Source of the DNA: Sporosarcina ureae DSM 2281
GTDB taxonomy: Bacteria; Bacillota; Bacilli; Bacillales_A; Planococcaceae
NCBI RefSeq assembly: GCF_000425545.1
Contig: NZ_AUDQ01000014.1
Location: forward strand, 1-64,000
Reading direction: 5' to 3'
Length of the DNA: 64,000 nt
Shown here: one piece after another, positions 51,656 through 63,315 of the stretch
How the letters are laid out: every line of letters starts with the position of its first letter
Position numbering within the stretch: position 1 is the first letter of the stretch
Made by a program: the position numbers and the translations under genes
Notes under the pieces: generated by a model
Databases searched by the model: none
What the model was told of the DNA's origin: nothing
Seen by the model: the letters and a program-made list of their open reading frames with translations, nothing else

Positions 51656-52711
51656 ATGTTGACAAACAGACAATTGCTCATACTACAATTGACAGTGAAA
51701 GATTTCATCGAGTCTGCTCAACCGGTTGGTTCCAGACAACTGTCGAAAAAACCGGAAGCGCCATTTAGTTCGGCAACCATTCGGAATGACATGGCAGATC
51801 TGGAGGATATGGGTTATTTAGAAAAGACTCACACATCATCTGGAAGAGTGCCTTCCGAAAAAGGCTATCGGTTCTTTGTGGATCATTTATTGCAGCCACA
51901 AGCTCTAGGCCTGGAAGACAGCTTGCAGTTGCGTACGATGTTTCAGGAAAGAGTAGGAGAGTCTGAAGAATTAATTCGGAAATCCGCAACCATTCTTTCC
52001 GACTTGACGAATTACACGTCGATTCTTCTCGGACCTGACACATCTACGCATGCCGTCAAGAAATTCTCTATTGTTCCTTTGGATCAACAACGGGCAGTGG
52101 CGATTATCGTAACGGATAACGGACATGTGGAAAACCGAATTTTCGATGTGCCACCTGGACTCACTGCTTCGGAAATTGAGAAGACGGTAAATATTTTAAA
52201 TGAACGCCTAATCGGCACATCGCTTGTGCAGTTGCAGCAAAAATTGCAACTCGAAGCGAAGTATGTATTTGAACAGCATATTCACCAAGCTGAACAACTA
52301 TTCAGCTCCTTGCAGCAAGCGATGGCGGTGGAGCCAGAAGAACGGTTATATTTTGGCGGCAAATTGAATATGTGGAAACAACCGGAATTTCACGACTTCC
52401 AGAAGATGCAATCATTTTTTGAACTGATAGAGAAAGGCAATCCTGCCATGGGTCTTTTCAAAAAAAACGAACAAGGGATTCAAGTTCGTATCGGCTCTGA
52501 AAACAATGTGATTGATATGGAAGACTACAGCGTGATTACTTCCACGTACTCGGCAGGAGAGAATATGGAAGGTTCCATTGCAATTATCGGTCCGAAGCGG
52601 ATGGATTACGGAAGAGTCATAACATTGCTGGATATACTAAGCAGTGATTTATCTTCTGCACTTCATCGGTTAACCATCGGAAAAGACGGGAACGGGAGGC
52701 AAGACACGTGA
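51656..52711 (+). CDS. hrcA: Heat-inducible transcription repressor HrcA
   Basis: A 351-residue repressor whose folding depends on GroEL. The N-terminal winged helix is LTNRQLLILQLTVKDFIESAQPVGSRQLSKK with ATIRNDMADLEDMGYLEKTHTSSGRVPSEKGYRFFVDHL. The C-terminal part holds GAF-like and dimerisation regions (ENNVIDMEDYSVITSTY, GSIAIIGPKRMDYGRVI). ATG at 51656 follows AGGAGTGATGATC. It heads the heat-shock cluster and controls itself through CIRCE. Confidence 0.95.
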   Translation: MLTNRQLLILQLTVKDFIESAQPVGSRQLSKKPEAPFSSATIRNDMADLEDMGYLEKTHTSSGRVPSEKGYRFFVDHLLQPQALGLEDSLQLRTMFQERVGESEELIRKSATILSDLTNYTSILLGPDTSTHAVKKFSIVPLDQQRAVAIIVTDNGHVENRIFDVPPGLTASEIEKTVNILNERLIGTSLVQLQQKLQLEAKYVFEQHIHQAEQLFSSLQQAMAVEPEERLYFGGKLNMWKQPEFHDFQKMQSFFELIEKGNPAMGLFKKNEQGIQVRIGSENNVIDMEDYSVITSTYSAGENMEGSIAIIGPKRMDYGRVITLLDILSSDLSSALHRLTIGKDGNGRQDT

Positions 52712-53286
52712 AAGAAAACCAAGAGTTCGAAGAGCAACTAGATGAAAATCTTTCCGAAAACGAGCAAGAGCCAATAGAAGCGACAGATCAGCTAGATGTT
52801 GAAGTCGTCGAAGAGCTCACTACAGAACAAGAACTCGAGAAAAAAATAGATGAATTAACGAAAGCTCTTGAAGAAGAAGAGGGCAAGAAATTACGCGTAA
52901 TGGCAGATATGGAAAACGTCAAGAGACGAGCATCACTCGACTATCAAACGTTGCAAACATATCGCGCACAAAACGTGATGGTGAATATTTTACCTGTACT
53001 TGATAACTTCGAACGTGCACTTGCTGTCGAAGCGAAAGAGGAAGAGACAAAGGCCCTCTTAACAGGAATGGACATGGTTTACCGTTCATTAGTAGAAGCT
53101 TTAAAATCTGACGGACTGGAAGAAATCGAAGCACTTGATCAAGAATTTGATCCGAACTTCCACCAGGCAGTAATGACAGGCAATGAAGAAGATAAAGATT
53201 CTGGAATTGTTTTGGAAGAACTGCAAAAAGGATATAAACTAAAAGAACGTGTACTACGACCATCTATGGTAAAAGTAAACGAATAA
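52708..53286 (+). CDS. grpE: Nucleotide exchange factor GrpE
   Basis: A 192-residue DnaK co-chaperone. An acidic, disordered N-terminus leads to a long coiled coil (EQELEKKIDELTKALEEEEGKKLRVMADMENVKRRA) and a C-terminal beta domain with GLEEIEALDQEFDPNFHQAVM and LRPSMVKV. GTG at 52708 overlaps the hrcA stop by 4 bp and follows CGGGAGGCAAGACAC. Confidence 0.95.
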   Translation: MKENQEFEEQLDENLSENEQEPIEATDQLDVEVVEELTTEQELEKKIDELTKALEEEEGKKLRVMADMENVKRRASLDYQTLQTYRAQNVMVNILPVLDNFERALAVEAKEEETKALLTGMDMVYRSLVEALKSDGLEEIEALDQEFDPNFHQAVMTGNEEDKDSGIVLEELQKGYKLKERVLRPSMVKVNE

Positions 53287-53294
53287 AAAATTAA

Positions 53295-55160
<1,866 letters not shown>

Positions 55161-55182
55161 GTAAATCGAAATAGCTATTGAC

Positions 55183-55222
55183 GGAAAAGTCAAAGTCCGA
55201 AATTCCGGCTTTGACTTTTTCG
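55183..55222 (+). terminator. Terminator between dnaK and dnaJ
   Basis: AAAAGTCAAAG pairs perfectly with CTTTGACTTTT; the 13-base loop itself contains CCG/CGG. TCG and T-rich sequence follow. It would reduce dnaJ expression relative to dnaK. Confidence 0.8.
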
Positions 55223-55296
55223 TTTGTTAACTCAACAAAATTTGATATCAACGTGTTACAATGGACAACAGGTAAAATGCGATGAGGGGTGCAATG

Positions 55297-56418
55297 ATGA
55301 GTAAACGAGATTACTATGAGGTGCTAGGCGTATCTAAATCTGCTACAAAGGAAGAGATCCGCAAAGCATACCGTACACTTTCTAAAAAGTACCATCCGGA
55401 CTTAAACAAAGAAGCGGATGCAGAAGTGAAATTTAAAGAAGTAACAGAAGCATTTGAAGTGCTAAGCGATGAGAATAAGAGAGCAGAATATGACCAATAT
55501 GGTCACAACGGTCCGGGCGCAGGCTTTGGTGGATTTGGAGGCGGCGGTGCAGATGGCTTCGGTTTCGAAGATATCTTCAGCACGTTCTTCGGTGGTAGCG
55601 CAAGAAGAAGAGATCCCAATGCTCCGCAAAAAGGTAACGACTTGCAATACACGATGACAGTCGACTTCATGGATGCTATTTTCGGTAAAGAAACTGAAAT
55701 TGATATCCCTCGTGAGGAAGAATGTGATACATGTGACGGTACAGGTGCCAAAAAGGGTACAAGCGTCAAAACATGTACGGAATGTAATGGTTCGGGTGAG
55801 ATTTCTTTCGCTCAAAACACACCATTCGGTCAAGTTGTGAATCGCAGAACATGTCCTACATGTCAGGGTACAGGTAAAATTATTCCTGAAAAATGTGAAA
55901 CATGTCGAGGCAAAGGTCGCGTAACTAAAAACAAAGTTATCAAAATAACAATTCCTGCTGGAGTAGACCAAGGACAACGTCTACGTGTAGGCGGTCAAGG
56001 CGAAGCAGGAATTAATGGAGGACCTCCTGGAGACTTGTACATCGTCTTTAATGTGCGTCCACATAAACGTTTCATTCGTGAAGAAGACGATATTATATTG
56101 GAATTAAACTTGACGTTCCCACAAGCATCACTTGGAGACGAACTCGAAGTCCAAACAGTGCATGGAAAAGTGAAGTTGAAGATTCCGGCTGGTACACAAA
56201 ATGGCACAACATTCCGCCTTCGTGGCAAAGGGGTTCCAAACGTACACGGTCACGGAACAGGTGATCAACATGTCATCGTCAAAGTGCTTACACCGAAAAA
56301 GATGACCGAGCGACAAAAGGAATTACTGCGTGAGTTTGCATCAATAGAAGGAGAATCACCTGATGAGTATTCGAGCTCATTCTTTGATAAAATCAAACGC
56401 ACTTTTAAAGGTGAATGA
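55297..56418 (+). CDS. dnaJ: Chaperone DnaJ
   Basis: A 373-residue type I Hsp40. The J domain holds the HPD motif ([19 protein letters not shown]). A Gly/Phe-rich linker ([23 protein letters not shown]) follows. The zinc domain has four CxxCxGxG-type repeats ([32 protein letters not shown]), before the C-terminal substrate domains. ATG at 55297 follows GAGGGGTGCA; ATG at 55294 directly upstream is possible. Confidence 0.97.
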   Translation: MSKRDYYEVLGVSKSATKEEIRKAYRTLSKKYHPDLNKEADAEVKFKEVTEAFEVLSDENKRAEYDQYGHNGPGAGFGGFGGGGADGFGFEDIFSTFFGGSARRRDPNAPQKGNDLQYTMTVDFMDAIFGKETEIDIPREEECDTCDGTGAKKGTSVKTCTECNGSGEISFAQNTPFGQVVNRRTCPTCQGTGKIIPEKCETCRGKGRVTKNKVIKITIPAGVDQGQRLRVGGQGEAGINGGPPGDLYIVFNVRPHKRFIREEDDIILELNLTFPQASLGDELEVQTVHGKVKLKIPAGTQNGTTFRLRGKGVPNVHGHGTGDQHVIVKVLTPKKMTERQKELLREFASIEGESPDEYSSSFFDKIKRTFKGE

Positions 56419-56433
56419 AAGGATTGACTAACT

Positions 56434-57378
56434 GTGAAATGGTCTGAAGTTTCCGTGCACACGACACATGAAGCAACTGAGGCAGTAGCGAACATCTTGC
56501 ATGAAGCAGGCGCGAGCGGAGTCGTTATTGAAGACTCAGAAGAACCTGGTAAAGAACGAGTGGACCAGTATGGCGAAATATATGCACTAGATAAAGAAGA
56601 CTTCCCGAGTGATGGAGTCATTATCAAAGCGTATTTGCCTGTCACTAGTTTTATCAACGAAACAGTTGAAAATCTTGAATTGGCAATCGAAGGCCTTCGT
56701 CAGTTTTCATTAAATCCTGGACGCTTTACGATAGGCATCACAGAAGTGGATGAAGAAGACTGGGCTAACTCATGGAAACAATACTTCCATCCGGTGAAAA
56801 TATCGAAGCGTTTTACGATTGTTCCTACATGGGAAGAGTATACGCCAGTGGAATCTGATGAATTGATCATCGAACTAGATCCGGGAATGGCCTTCGGTAC
56901 GGGTACACACCCTACGACAGTCCTCTGTTTACAAGCACTGGAGAAGTACCTCGAACCTGGTCAGACGATTGTCGATGTTGGAACAGGTTCAGGCGTACTA
57001 GCAATAGGAGCAGCCTTACTTGGTGCCAAACACATTACCGCACTTGACCTGGATGAAGTAGCTGTACGCGCTGCACAGGAAAATGTGACGTATAACCATG
57101 CAGATGATCGCATTACTGTTTTGAAAGGTAATCTTCTTGATTCAATTGAAGAACCACCTGATATGATCATTGCGAATATATTGGCCGAAGTCATTATGTC
57201 GTTTTCCCAAGATGCTTACCAACTCGTTAAACCAGGCGGACTATTCATTACATCAGGTATCATCGGGGCGAAACGGGACGAAGTGCGTAACGACCTGATG
57301 GCACAAGGTTTTGATATTGTGGAAACGGTTCTTATGGAAGATTGGGTAGCGATCATTGCGCGTAAGGGTAGTGAATAA
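56434..57378 (+). CDS. prmA: Ribosomal protein L11 methyltransferase
   Basis: A 314-residue SAM-dependent methyltransferase for ribosomal protein uL11. The substrate domain is N-terminal (MKWSEVSVHTTHEATEAVANIL). The catalytic part shows LDPGMAFGTGTHPTTVLCLQALE, VDVGTGSGVLAIGAALLGA and IIANILAEVI. GTG at 56434 starts 15 bp after dnaJ, with an AAAGGATTG site. It ends 2 bp before rsmE. Confidence 0.95.
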   Translation: MKWSEVSVHTTHEATEAVANILHEAGASGVVIEDSEEPGKERVDQYGEIYALDKEDFPSDGVIIKAYLPVTSFINETVENLELAIEGLRQFSLNPGRFTIGITEVDEEDWANSWKQYFHPVKISKRFTIVPTWEEYTPVESDELIIELDPGMAFGTGTHPTTVLCLQALEKYLEPGQTIVDVGTGSGVLAIGAALLGAKHITALDLDEVAVRAAQENVTYNHADDRITVLKGNLLDSIEEPPDMIIANILAEVIMSFSQDAYQLVKPGGLFITSGIIGAKRDEVRNDLMAQGFDIVETVLMEDWVAIIARKGSE

Positions 57379-57380
57379 TC

Positions 57381-58121
57381 ATGCAACGTTATTTCCTGAA
57401 TCAACCATTTAATGAACAGCGTCAAGTAGCAATCAGTGGAGATGATTATAAACATATTGTCAAAGTGATGCGTATGACACCGGGTCAGGAAATACTGACA
57501 GTTTATGATGGCGTTGCATCGGTAGCGGTGATTGACAGTATTTCTGAAGACTTTGTTATCGTTTCAGAGCAGAAACAACTGGACAAAGATCATGAGTTGC
57601 CCATTTCCGTCACGATTGCCTGCGGATTACCTAAAGGCGACAAACTCGATTTGATTACACAAAAAAGTACCGAACTCGGTATGAGTCGATTAATTCCTTT
57701 TGCTGCGAGTCGGTCGATCGTCAAATGGGATGCTAAAAAAGGCGATAAACGTATAGAACGTTTGCAGAAAATTGCCAAGGAAGCTGCGGAACAATGTCAT
57801 CGTAACCAAGTGCCTGAGATTTTATCCGTCCAAAGCGTCAAGCAACTGATCATGTATACAGATTCCTTTGATATCAAATTATTTGCGGATGAAGAAGATG
57901 CGAAAAGCGAAGTTCCGCATAAGATTGCGGACCGTCTGAAAAACGTGTATCATGGACAATCGATAGTAGTTGTTTTTGGACCGGAAGGCGGATTAGCACG
58001 GGAAGAAGCTGCTCTACTTCAAGATGCGGGTTTCCTTCCAGTGTCGTTAGGGCCTAGAATCTTGCGCACGGAAACAGCTCCTTTATATGTATTGTCCGCT
58101 ATGTCTTATGAATTTGAATGA
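57381..58121 (+). CDS. rsmE: 16S rRNA m3U1498 methyltransferase RsmE
   Basis: A 246-residue SPOUT methyltransferase. The N-terminal PUA-like part begins MQRYFLNQPFNEQRQVAISGDDYKHIVKVMRM. The knotted SAM domain shows ACGLPKGDKLDLITQKSTELGMSRLIPF, VVVFGPEGGLAREEAALLQDAGF and SLGPRILRTETAPLYVLS. It is adjacent to prmA and mtaB, as in B. subtilis. Confidence 0.95.
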   Translation: MQRYFLNQPFNEQRQVAISGDDYKHIVKVMRMTPGQEILTVYDGVASVAVIDSISEDFVIVSEQKQLDKDHELPISVTIACGLPKGDKLDLITQKSTELGMSRLIPFAASRSIVKWDAKKGDKRIERLQKIAKEAAEQCHRNQVPEILSVQSVKQLIMYTDSFDIKLFADEEDAKSEVPHKIADRLKNVYHGQSIVVVFGPEGGLAREEAALLQDAGFLPVSLGPRILRTETAPLYVLSAMSYEFE

Positions 58122-58137
58122 AAGAAGTGAACAACTT

Positions 58138-59478
58138 ATGTCTTCAGTTGCTTTTCATACACTGGGCTGCAAAGTGAATCATTATGAAACAGAAGCTATT
58201 TGGCAATTGTTTCAAGAAGCAGACTATGAAAGAGTAGAGTTTGATCAGAATTCTGATGTCTATGTTATTAATACATGTACCGTAACGAATACTGGTGATA
58301 AAAAGAGTCGACAAGTAATCCGCCGCGCGATTCGTAAAAATCCAGATGCAGTAATTTGTGTGACGGGTTGTTATGCACAAACATCACCGGCAGAAATTAT
58401 GGCAATTCCCGGTGTGGATATTGTTGTCGGAACACAAGATCGTTCAAAACTACTTGGGCTGATCGAGCAATTCCGTGAAGAGCGCCAGCCGATTAATGCG
58501 GTGCGTAACATTATGAAAAATCGTGTCTATGAAGAACTTGACGTACCGTCATTTACAGACCGTACGCGTGCTTCGTTAAAAATACAAGAAGGTTGTAATA
58601 ACTTCTGTACGTTTTGTATCATTCCATGGGCTAGAGGATTAATGCGCTCACGTGATCCTGAAGAAGTTATTCATCAGGCACAGCAACTTGTGGACGCGGG
58701 TTATCTTGAAATCGTCTTAACAGGTATTCATACAGGTGGTTACGGTGAAGACCTAAAAGGTTATAACCTAGCTCGTCTATTACGTGACCTGGAACAGCGG
58801 GTAAAAGGGTTAAAACGACTTCGTATTAGTTCAATCGAAGCGAGCCAATTAACAGATGAAGTGATCGATGTATTGCGCGAATCTAATATAGTCGTACGCC
58901 ATTTGCATATTCCGATTCAATCGGGTTCAGATACCGTACTAAAACGGATGCGCCGTAAATACACAATGGAATTCTTCTCAGATCGTTTAACGCGTCTGAA
59001 TGAAGCGTTACCGGATCTTGCCATTACATCCGATGTCATTGTAGGTTTCCCGGGTGAAACGGAAGAAGAATTCATGGAAACGTATAACTTTATTCGTGAC
59101 CACAAATTTTCTGAGCTTCATGTGTTCCCTTATTCGAAGAGAACGGGCACACCTGCCGCTCGCATGGAAGATCAAGTTGATGAAAATGTAAAAAACGAAC
59201 GCGTGCACCGTTTATTAACGTTGAACGATCAATTAGCAAAAAATTATGCTGCTCGTTTTGAAGGGGAAGTCCTCGAAGTTATTCCAGAAGAAAGCTTTAA
59301 GCATGATGCTGAGCAAAATCTCTATGTAGGCTATACAGATAACTATTTGAAAGTAGTCTTACCTGCAGATGAAACGATGATCGGACAAATTGTAAAAGTA
59401 AAAATCACAAAAGCGGGCTATCCTCACAATGAAGGCCAACCTGTTCGTGTACTTACAGAAGAAAAAATAACGATTTAA
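58138..59478 (+). CDS. mtaB: tRNA t6A37 methylthiotransferase MtaB
   Basis: A 446-residue radical SAM enzyme that adds a methylthio group to t6A37 in tRNA. The UPF0004 domain provides three cluster cysteines (TLGCKVNHYE, VINTCTVT and VTGCYAQ). The radical SAM motif is CNNFCTFCIIPWARG, and a C-terminal TRAM domain follows. ATG at 58138 starts with the conserved SSVAFHTLGC; an upstream ATG at 58108 overlaps rsmE and is less likely. Confidence 0.95.
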   Translation: MSSVAFHTLGCKVNHYETEAIWQLFQEADYERVEFDQNSDVYVINTCTVTNTGDKKSRQVIRRAIRKNPDAVICVTGCYAQTSPAEIMAIPGVDIVVGTQDRSKLLGLIEQFREERQPINAVRNIMKNRVYEELDVPSFTDRTRASLKIQEGCNNFCTFCIIPWARGLMRSRDPEEVIHQAQQLVDAGYLEIVLTGIHTGGYGEDLKGYNLARLLRDLEQRVKGLKRLRISSIEASQLTDEVIDVLRESNIVVRHLHIPIQSGSDTVLKRMRRKYTMEFFSDRLTRLNEALPDLAITSDVIVGFPGETEEEFMETYNFIRDHKFSELHVFPYSKRTGTPAARMEDQVDENVKNERVHRLLTLNDQLAKNYAARFEGEVLEVIPEESFKHDAEQNLYVGYTDNYLKVVLPADETMIGQIVKVKITKAGYPHNEGQPVRVLTEEKITI

Positions 59479-59479
59479 T

Positions 59480-59509
59480 ATGGGCCACCTGTAATAGGTG
59501 GTCTTTTTC
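59480..59509 (+). terminator. Terminator after mtaB
   Basis: GGCCACCT pairs with AGGTGGTC over GTAAT, followed by TTTTTCG. It closes the dnaJ-prmA-rsmE-mtaB side of the cluster. Confidence 0.8.
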
Positions 59510-59571
59510 GTGCAACAAAATGTAAGCTTTGTTATACTGGAAAAAATGGTGTGTAAAAAGGAGCGCTTTCA

Positions 59572-60243
59572 TTGACTACAAATTATGCCGCTTATATCGA
59601 TCATACGCTGTTAAAGGCAGAAGCCACAAAACAGCAAGTGCTGGAATTATGTGAAGAAGCCAAAAAGTATTCTTTCGCTTCAGTCTGTATTAATCCAACT
59701 TGGGTGAAAACAGCTGCAGAAGCTTTACAAGGTACGGAAGTAAAAGTATGCACTGTGATCGGCTTCCCTCTAGGCGCAAGCACATCCGAAGTTAAAGCTT
59801 TTGAGACTAAAGATGCGATTGCTAACGGTGCGACAGAAGTAGATATGGTTATCAATATAGGTGCATTACAAAATGGACTGCTTGAACAGGTGCAAAATGA
59901 CATCGTAGCCGTCGTGCAAGCAGCAAAAGATCAGGCTTTAGTAAAAGTGATAATCGAGACTTCCTTGCTAGATGATGTCCAAAAACGTACAGCATGTGAA
60001 CTGGCGGTACTCGCGGGAGCGGATTTCGTCAAAACATCGACTGGCTTCTCTACTGGCGGTGCGACTCCAGAAGATGTGAAGCTGATGCGTGCTGTTGTAG
60101 GGCCGACAATTGGAGTCAAGGCAAGTGGCGGTGTTCGAAGTGCGGAAGACGTAGATCGCATGATCGAGTCGGGTGCAACGCGCATCGGTGCGAGTTCAGG
60201 TGTTGCTATCATGCAAGGACTCTCGTCGTCAGCGGATTATTGA
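59572..60243 (+). CDS. deoC: Deoxyribose-phosphate aldolase
   Basis: A 223-residue class I aldolase that splits 2-deoxyribose-5-phosphate to acetaldehyde and glyceraldehyde-3-phosphate in deoxynucleoside catabolism. The signatures are [51 protein letters not shown], the Schiff-base lysine in [17 protein letters not shown] and [12 protein letters not shown] at 59572 follows AAAGGAG. It occupies the place where yqeW lies in B. subtilis. The ribosome binding site overlaps GAGCGCTTTCA, which resembles most of a catabolite control (cre) element. Confidence 0.95.
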   Translation: MTTNYAAYIDHTLLKAEATKQQVLELCEEAKKYSFASVCINPTWVKTAAEALQGTEVKVCTVIGFPLGASTSEVKAFETKDAIANGATEVDMVINIGALQNGLLEQVQNDIVAVVQAAKDQALVKVIIETSLLDDVQKRTACELAVLAGADFVKTSTGFSTGGATPEDVKLMRAVVGPTIGVKASGGVRSAEDVDRMIESGATRIGASSGVAIMQGLSSSADY

Positions 60244-60296
60244 TCAATTCAAAAGAGTAATTCGTAAAATTTATCGTGATATTCTAATAGTTTTTA

Positions 60297-60325
60297 TTGA
60301 CCAAACAAAAAATATACGTTATAAT
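60297..60325 (+). promoter_or_regulatory. SigA-type promoter of rpsU
   Basis: TTGACC and TATAAT are spaced 17 bp. The transcript would start at about 60332, directly at a small hairpin (60334-60352). Confidence 0.8.
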
Positions 60326-60333
60326 TTTAGAGT

Positions 60334-60352
60334 ACATAGCAAAGTGCTATGT
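60334..60352 (+). promoter_or_regulatory. Perfect hairpin at the 5' end of the rpsU leader
   Basis: ACATAGCA pairs with TGCTATGT around an AAG loop, at or within two bases of the predicted transcript start. It may stabilise the mRNA or be a protein site. Confidence 0.5.
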
Positions 60353-60387
60353 TTCGAAGTGTGTGTTTGGAGGGAGGGACAAGAGAT

Positions 60388-60561
60388 ATGACTAAGACAG
60401 TCGTTCGCAAAAATGAATCACTTGAAGACGCTCTTCGCCGCTTCAAACGTACTGTATCCAAGAGTGGTACAATACAAGAGAGTAGAAAGCGTGAATTCTA
60501 TGATAAGCCAAGCGTAAAACGTAAAAAGAAATCAGAAGCTGCACGTAAGCGCAAGTTCTAA
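60388..60561 (+). CDS. rpsU: 30S ribosomal protein bS21
   Basis: A 57-residue, very basic small-subunit protein: [39 protein letters not shown] and a Lys/Arg-rich tail. ATG at 60388 follows GGAGGGAGGGAC; a frame from 60349 includes the leader. In B. subtilis yqeY follows rpsU, but here the transcript ends at a terminator and no yqeY is found. Confidence 0.97.
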   Translation: MTKTVVRKNESLEDALRRFKRTVSKSGTIQESRKREFYDKPSVKRKKKSEAARKRKF

Positions 60562-60611
60562 TTTCTGCCTACATTGAATTTTGACATTACCTACTAATGT
60601 AATTTCTTATA

Positions 60612-60650
60612 AACCGAAAATCCTTCACTGGATTTTCGGTTTATTTTATT
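60612..60650 (+). terminator. Terminator after rpsU
   Basis: ACCGAAAATCC pairs perfectly with GGATTTTCGGT over TTCACT, followed by TTATTTTATT. Confidence 0.9.
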
Positions 60651-60952
60651 GTGTGGAATGTAAATTGGAACTGACAAAAGTCTTCCCTAGCTTCCGGCAC
60701 AATCCCTTCGTAGATACTGATTTACTCTCCTATGCACCAACCATTTACTCTCGTAACTCAACGCTCACCCCTCTATAAATTCCATTACGACTTCGACTAT
60801 TCAGTTCATTTCTATCCATAAAGAAACCTTATACCATCAAGCTATGACACACGAAAAGAAAAACTTTTATTTAATTGCGATTAAATGAAACCAAATGCTA
60901 CTTCAAACGTAAATAATAAGTATAATAGGCAGTAGAGAGAGGTGAGAAAATA
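60651..60952. other. Gene-free stretch between rpsU and the NfeD-type gene
   Basis: About 300 bp after the rpsU terminator contain no frame with a ribosome binding site and no trace of yqeY. A TATAAT at 60921-60926 may be the -10 box of the NfeD-type operon, but a matching -35 box was not seen. Confidence 0.5.
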
Positions 60953-62290
60953 ATGTCTAAAATGATTAGGTCAGTTTTTCTGCTCATTTTATTCATCAGT
61001 ACAATCGCATTGCCTTTTATACACTCAGACGCAGCTGAAACAAAAGTATATCAAGTACCCCTTCACCAAGAAGTAGAAAAGGGGCTGCATGCCTTCCTAC
61101 AGCGTTCATTCAAAGAAGCCAAAGCTGAAGGCGCAGAGACGATTGTGTTGGATATAGACACTCCTGGAGGCTTTGTAGACGCTGCTGATCAAATCGCAAA
61201 GCTGATGAAAACAACGGATGATGTAAAAATCGTCGCATTCATCAACGATCGTGCACTATCTGCAGGCGCTTTCCTTGCACTTTATGCAGATGAAATCTAC
61301 ATGACACCAAACGGTTCGATCGGGGCTGCACAAGTCATCGATGGATCTGGAAATGCAGCAGAAACGAAAGCCAATAGTTATTGGTTGGCGCAAATGAAAA
61401 ATGCAGCACTTCACTCAGGTCGTGATCCACAATATGCACTGGCGATGGCAAATCCAGAAATCGATCTGCCGGACTTACGTGCGCAAAAAGGTGAACTTCT
61501 GACTCTCACTGCTGACGAAGCCGAGCAGGTGAAGTACAGTGAAGGAACAGTCGCTTCATTTGATGAGTTACTTAAGAAGCTGGACTTGCAAGATGCACAA
61601 GTCATTTCCACAACGGAAACGTTTACAGAGAAAATGGCGCGATTCATCACCAATCCGGTCGTTGTACCGATTTTACTTTCTGTTGCAAGTCTCGGACTGA
61701 TTGTAGAATTATATTCACCAGGCTTTGGTGTGCCGGGAAGCATGGGGCTAACAGCTCTATTCTTATTCTTCTACGGGCATACCGTAGCGGGTCTCGCAGG
61801 TTATGAGACGTTGATCTTGTTCTTGCTCGGCGTCGCACTCATCATTGCCGAATTCTTTGTGGCAGGTGGAATAGCGGGGATCTTCGGGATCTTGGCTATC
61901 ATAGGAAGTATATTACTGACAGGCACAAACTTGGCATTCATGGCAGTTTCGGTGCTAATTGCGATAGCCGTAGCATTGATAGGAGCGGTGGTTATTATGA
62001 AATTCTTCGGTAAAAAACTTCATCTGTTGAATAAAATCATTTTAATGGATACTATGGATACGGAAAGCGGTTACGTCTCCAACAAAAATCGTAACGAGTT
62101 ATTACAGAAAGTGGCAACAACTATTACACCACTTTATCCATCCGGTGTCGCTGAGTTAGATGGTGAACGGATTGATGTAGTATCGGAAGGTCGTTACATC
62201 GAAAGTGGTAAAGAAGTAGTGATTGTAGAGGTAGAAGGCTTTAGAATCGTTGTTAGAGAGAAGAAGAAAGAGGAGGAACAAGGCTTATGA
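60953..62290 (+). CDS. NfeD-like membrane serine protease (YqeZ)
   Basis: A 445-residue membrane protein with a signal-like N-terminal segment and a ClpP/SDH-type protease domain ([22 protein letters not shown]; the likely nucleophile serine in [27 protein letters not shown]). Four to five membrane helices follow, and a C-terminal OB-fold NfeD domain ([41 protein letters not shown]). It pairs with the flotillin FloA in membrane microdomains. ATG at 60953 follows GAGAGGTGAGAAAATA. It overlaps floA by 4 bp. Confidence 0.93.
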   Translation: MSKMIRSVFLLILFISTIALPFIHSDAAETKVYQVPLHQEVEKGLHAFLQRSFKEAKAEGAETIVLDIDTPGGFVDAADQIAKLMKTTDDVKIVAFINDRALSAGAFLALYADEIYMTPNGSIGAAQVIDGSGNAAETKANSYWLAQMKNAALHSGRDPQYALAMANPEIDLPDLRAQKGELLTLTADEAEQVKYSEGTVASFDELLKKLDLQDAQVISTTETFTEKMARFITNPVVVPILLSVASLGLIVELYSPGFGVPGSMGLTALFLFFYGHTVAGLAGYETLILFLLGVALIIAEFFVAGGIAGIFGILAIIGSILLTGTNLAFMAVSVLIAIAVALIGAVVIMKFFGKKLHLLNKIILMDTMDTESGYVSNKNRNELLQKVATTITPLYPSGVAELDGERIDVVSEGRYIESGKEVVIVEVEGFRIVVREKKKEEEQGL

Positions 62291-63282
62291 TGGGACTAGG
62301 AACAATTGGACTGGTAGCAGCAGTCTTTATCATCATCATCGTACTGGCGGTATTCTTTACATTCGTTCCAGTTACGCTGTGGATTTCCGCAATTGCGGCA
62401 GGTGTACGAGTAAGTATCTTCACATTAATCGGTATGCGTTTACGTCGAGTTATTCCGAGTCGAGTCGTTAACCCGTTGATCAAAGCACATAAAGCGGGTC
62501 TGACAGTATCGATCAACCAATTGGAAAGTCATTACCTTGCAGGTGGTAACGTAGACCGCGTGGTTAACGCGTTAATCGCTGCGCAACGTGCAAACATTGA
62601 ATTGACGTTTGAAAGAGCACAAGCGATCGACTTAGCAGGACGTGACGTACTAGAAGCAGTTCAAATGTCTGTTAACCCGAAAGTGATTGAAACACCATTT
62701 ATTGCAGGTGTTGCGATGAACGGTATTGAAGTAAAGGCAAAAGCGCGTATAACAGTTCGTGCAAACATTGACCGTCTCGTCGGTGGTGCGGGTGAAGATA
62801 CAGTTGTTGCCCGTGTTGGTGAAGGTATCGTATCTACAATCGGTTCTTCTATCAGTCACGCGAAAGTACTAGAAAATCCAGATTTGATTTCCCAAACGGT
62901 ATTGAAAAAAGGATTGGACTCAGGTACAGCGTTTGAAATTCTGTCCATTGATATTGCTGACGTGGATATCGGTAAAAACATTGGTGCAGAACTTCAGACT
63001 GAACAAGCGATGGCAGATAAAAATATTGCCCAAGCAAAAGCAGAAGAACGTCGTGCAATGGCTGTCGCTAATGAACAAGAGATGAAGGCGAAAACTCAAG
63101 AGATGCGCTCTAAAGTTGTGGGTGCAGAAGCCGAAGTACCTTTAGCTATGGCTGAAGCATTGCGTTCAGGCAATATCGGAATCATGGATTATATGAATTA
63201 TAAAAATATCCAAGCAGATACAAGCATGCGGGATTCTATTAGCAAGACAGGGTCGGATCAACAACCAAAGAAAGATCAATAA
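62287..63282 (+). CDS. floA: Flotillin-like protein FloA
   Basis: A 331-residue scaffold of functional membrane microdomains. An N-terminal hydrophobic hairpin ([27 protein letters not shown]) is followed by the YqfA/FloA core ([46 protein letters not shown]) and a C-terminal Ala/Glu-rich coiled coil ([38 protein letters not shown]). ATG at 62287 overlaps the upstream stop codon and follows GAGGAGGAACAAGGCTT. It functions with the NfeD protein. Confidence 0.97.
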   Translation: MMGLGTIGLVAAVFIIIIVLAVFFTFVPVTLWISAIAAGVRVSIFTLIGMRLRRVIPSRVVNPLIKAHKAGLTVSINQLESHYLAGGNVDRVVNALIAAQRANIELTFERAQAIDLAGRDVLEAVQMSVNPKVIETPFIAGVAMNGIEVKAKARITVRANIDRLVGGAGEDTVVARVGEGIVSTIGSSISHAKVLENPDLISQTVLKKGLDSGTAFEILSIDIADVDIGKNIGAELQTEQAMADKNIAQAKAEERRAMAVANEQEMKAKTQEMRSKVVGAEAEVPLAMAEALRSGNIGIMDYMNYKNIQADTSMRDSISKTGSDQQPKKDQ

Positions 63283-63315
63283 TAACAAGATGAATTCCCG
63301 GGAAGGGGATGCATA

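Noticed and set aside
55462-55977. 171-codon minus-strand frame inside dnaJ
   Set aside because: Antisense to the Gly- and Cys-rich part of dnaJ; composition explains the open frame.
60581-60778. 65-codon frame after rpsU, considered as a yqeY remnant
   Set aside because: It crosses the rpsU terminator and shows no resemblance to YqeY.
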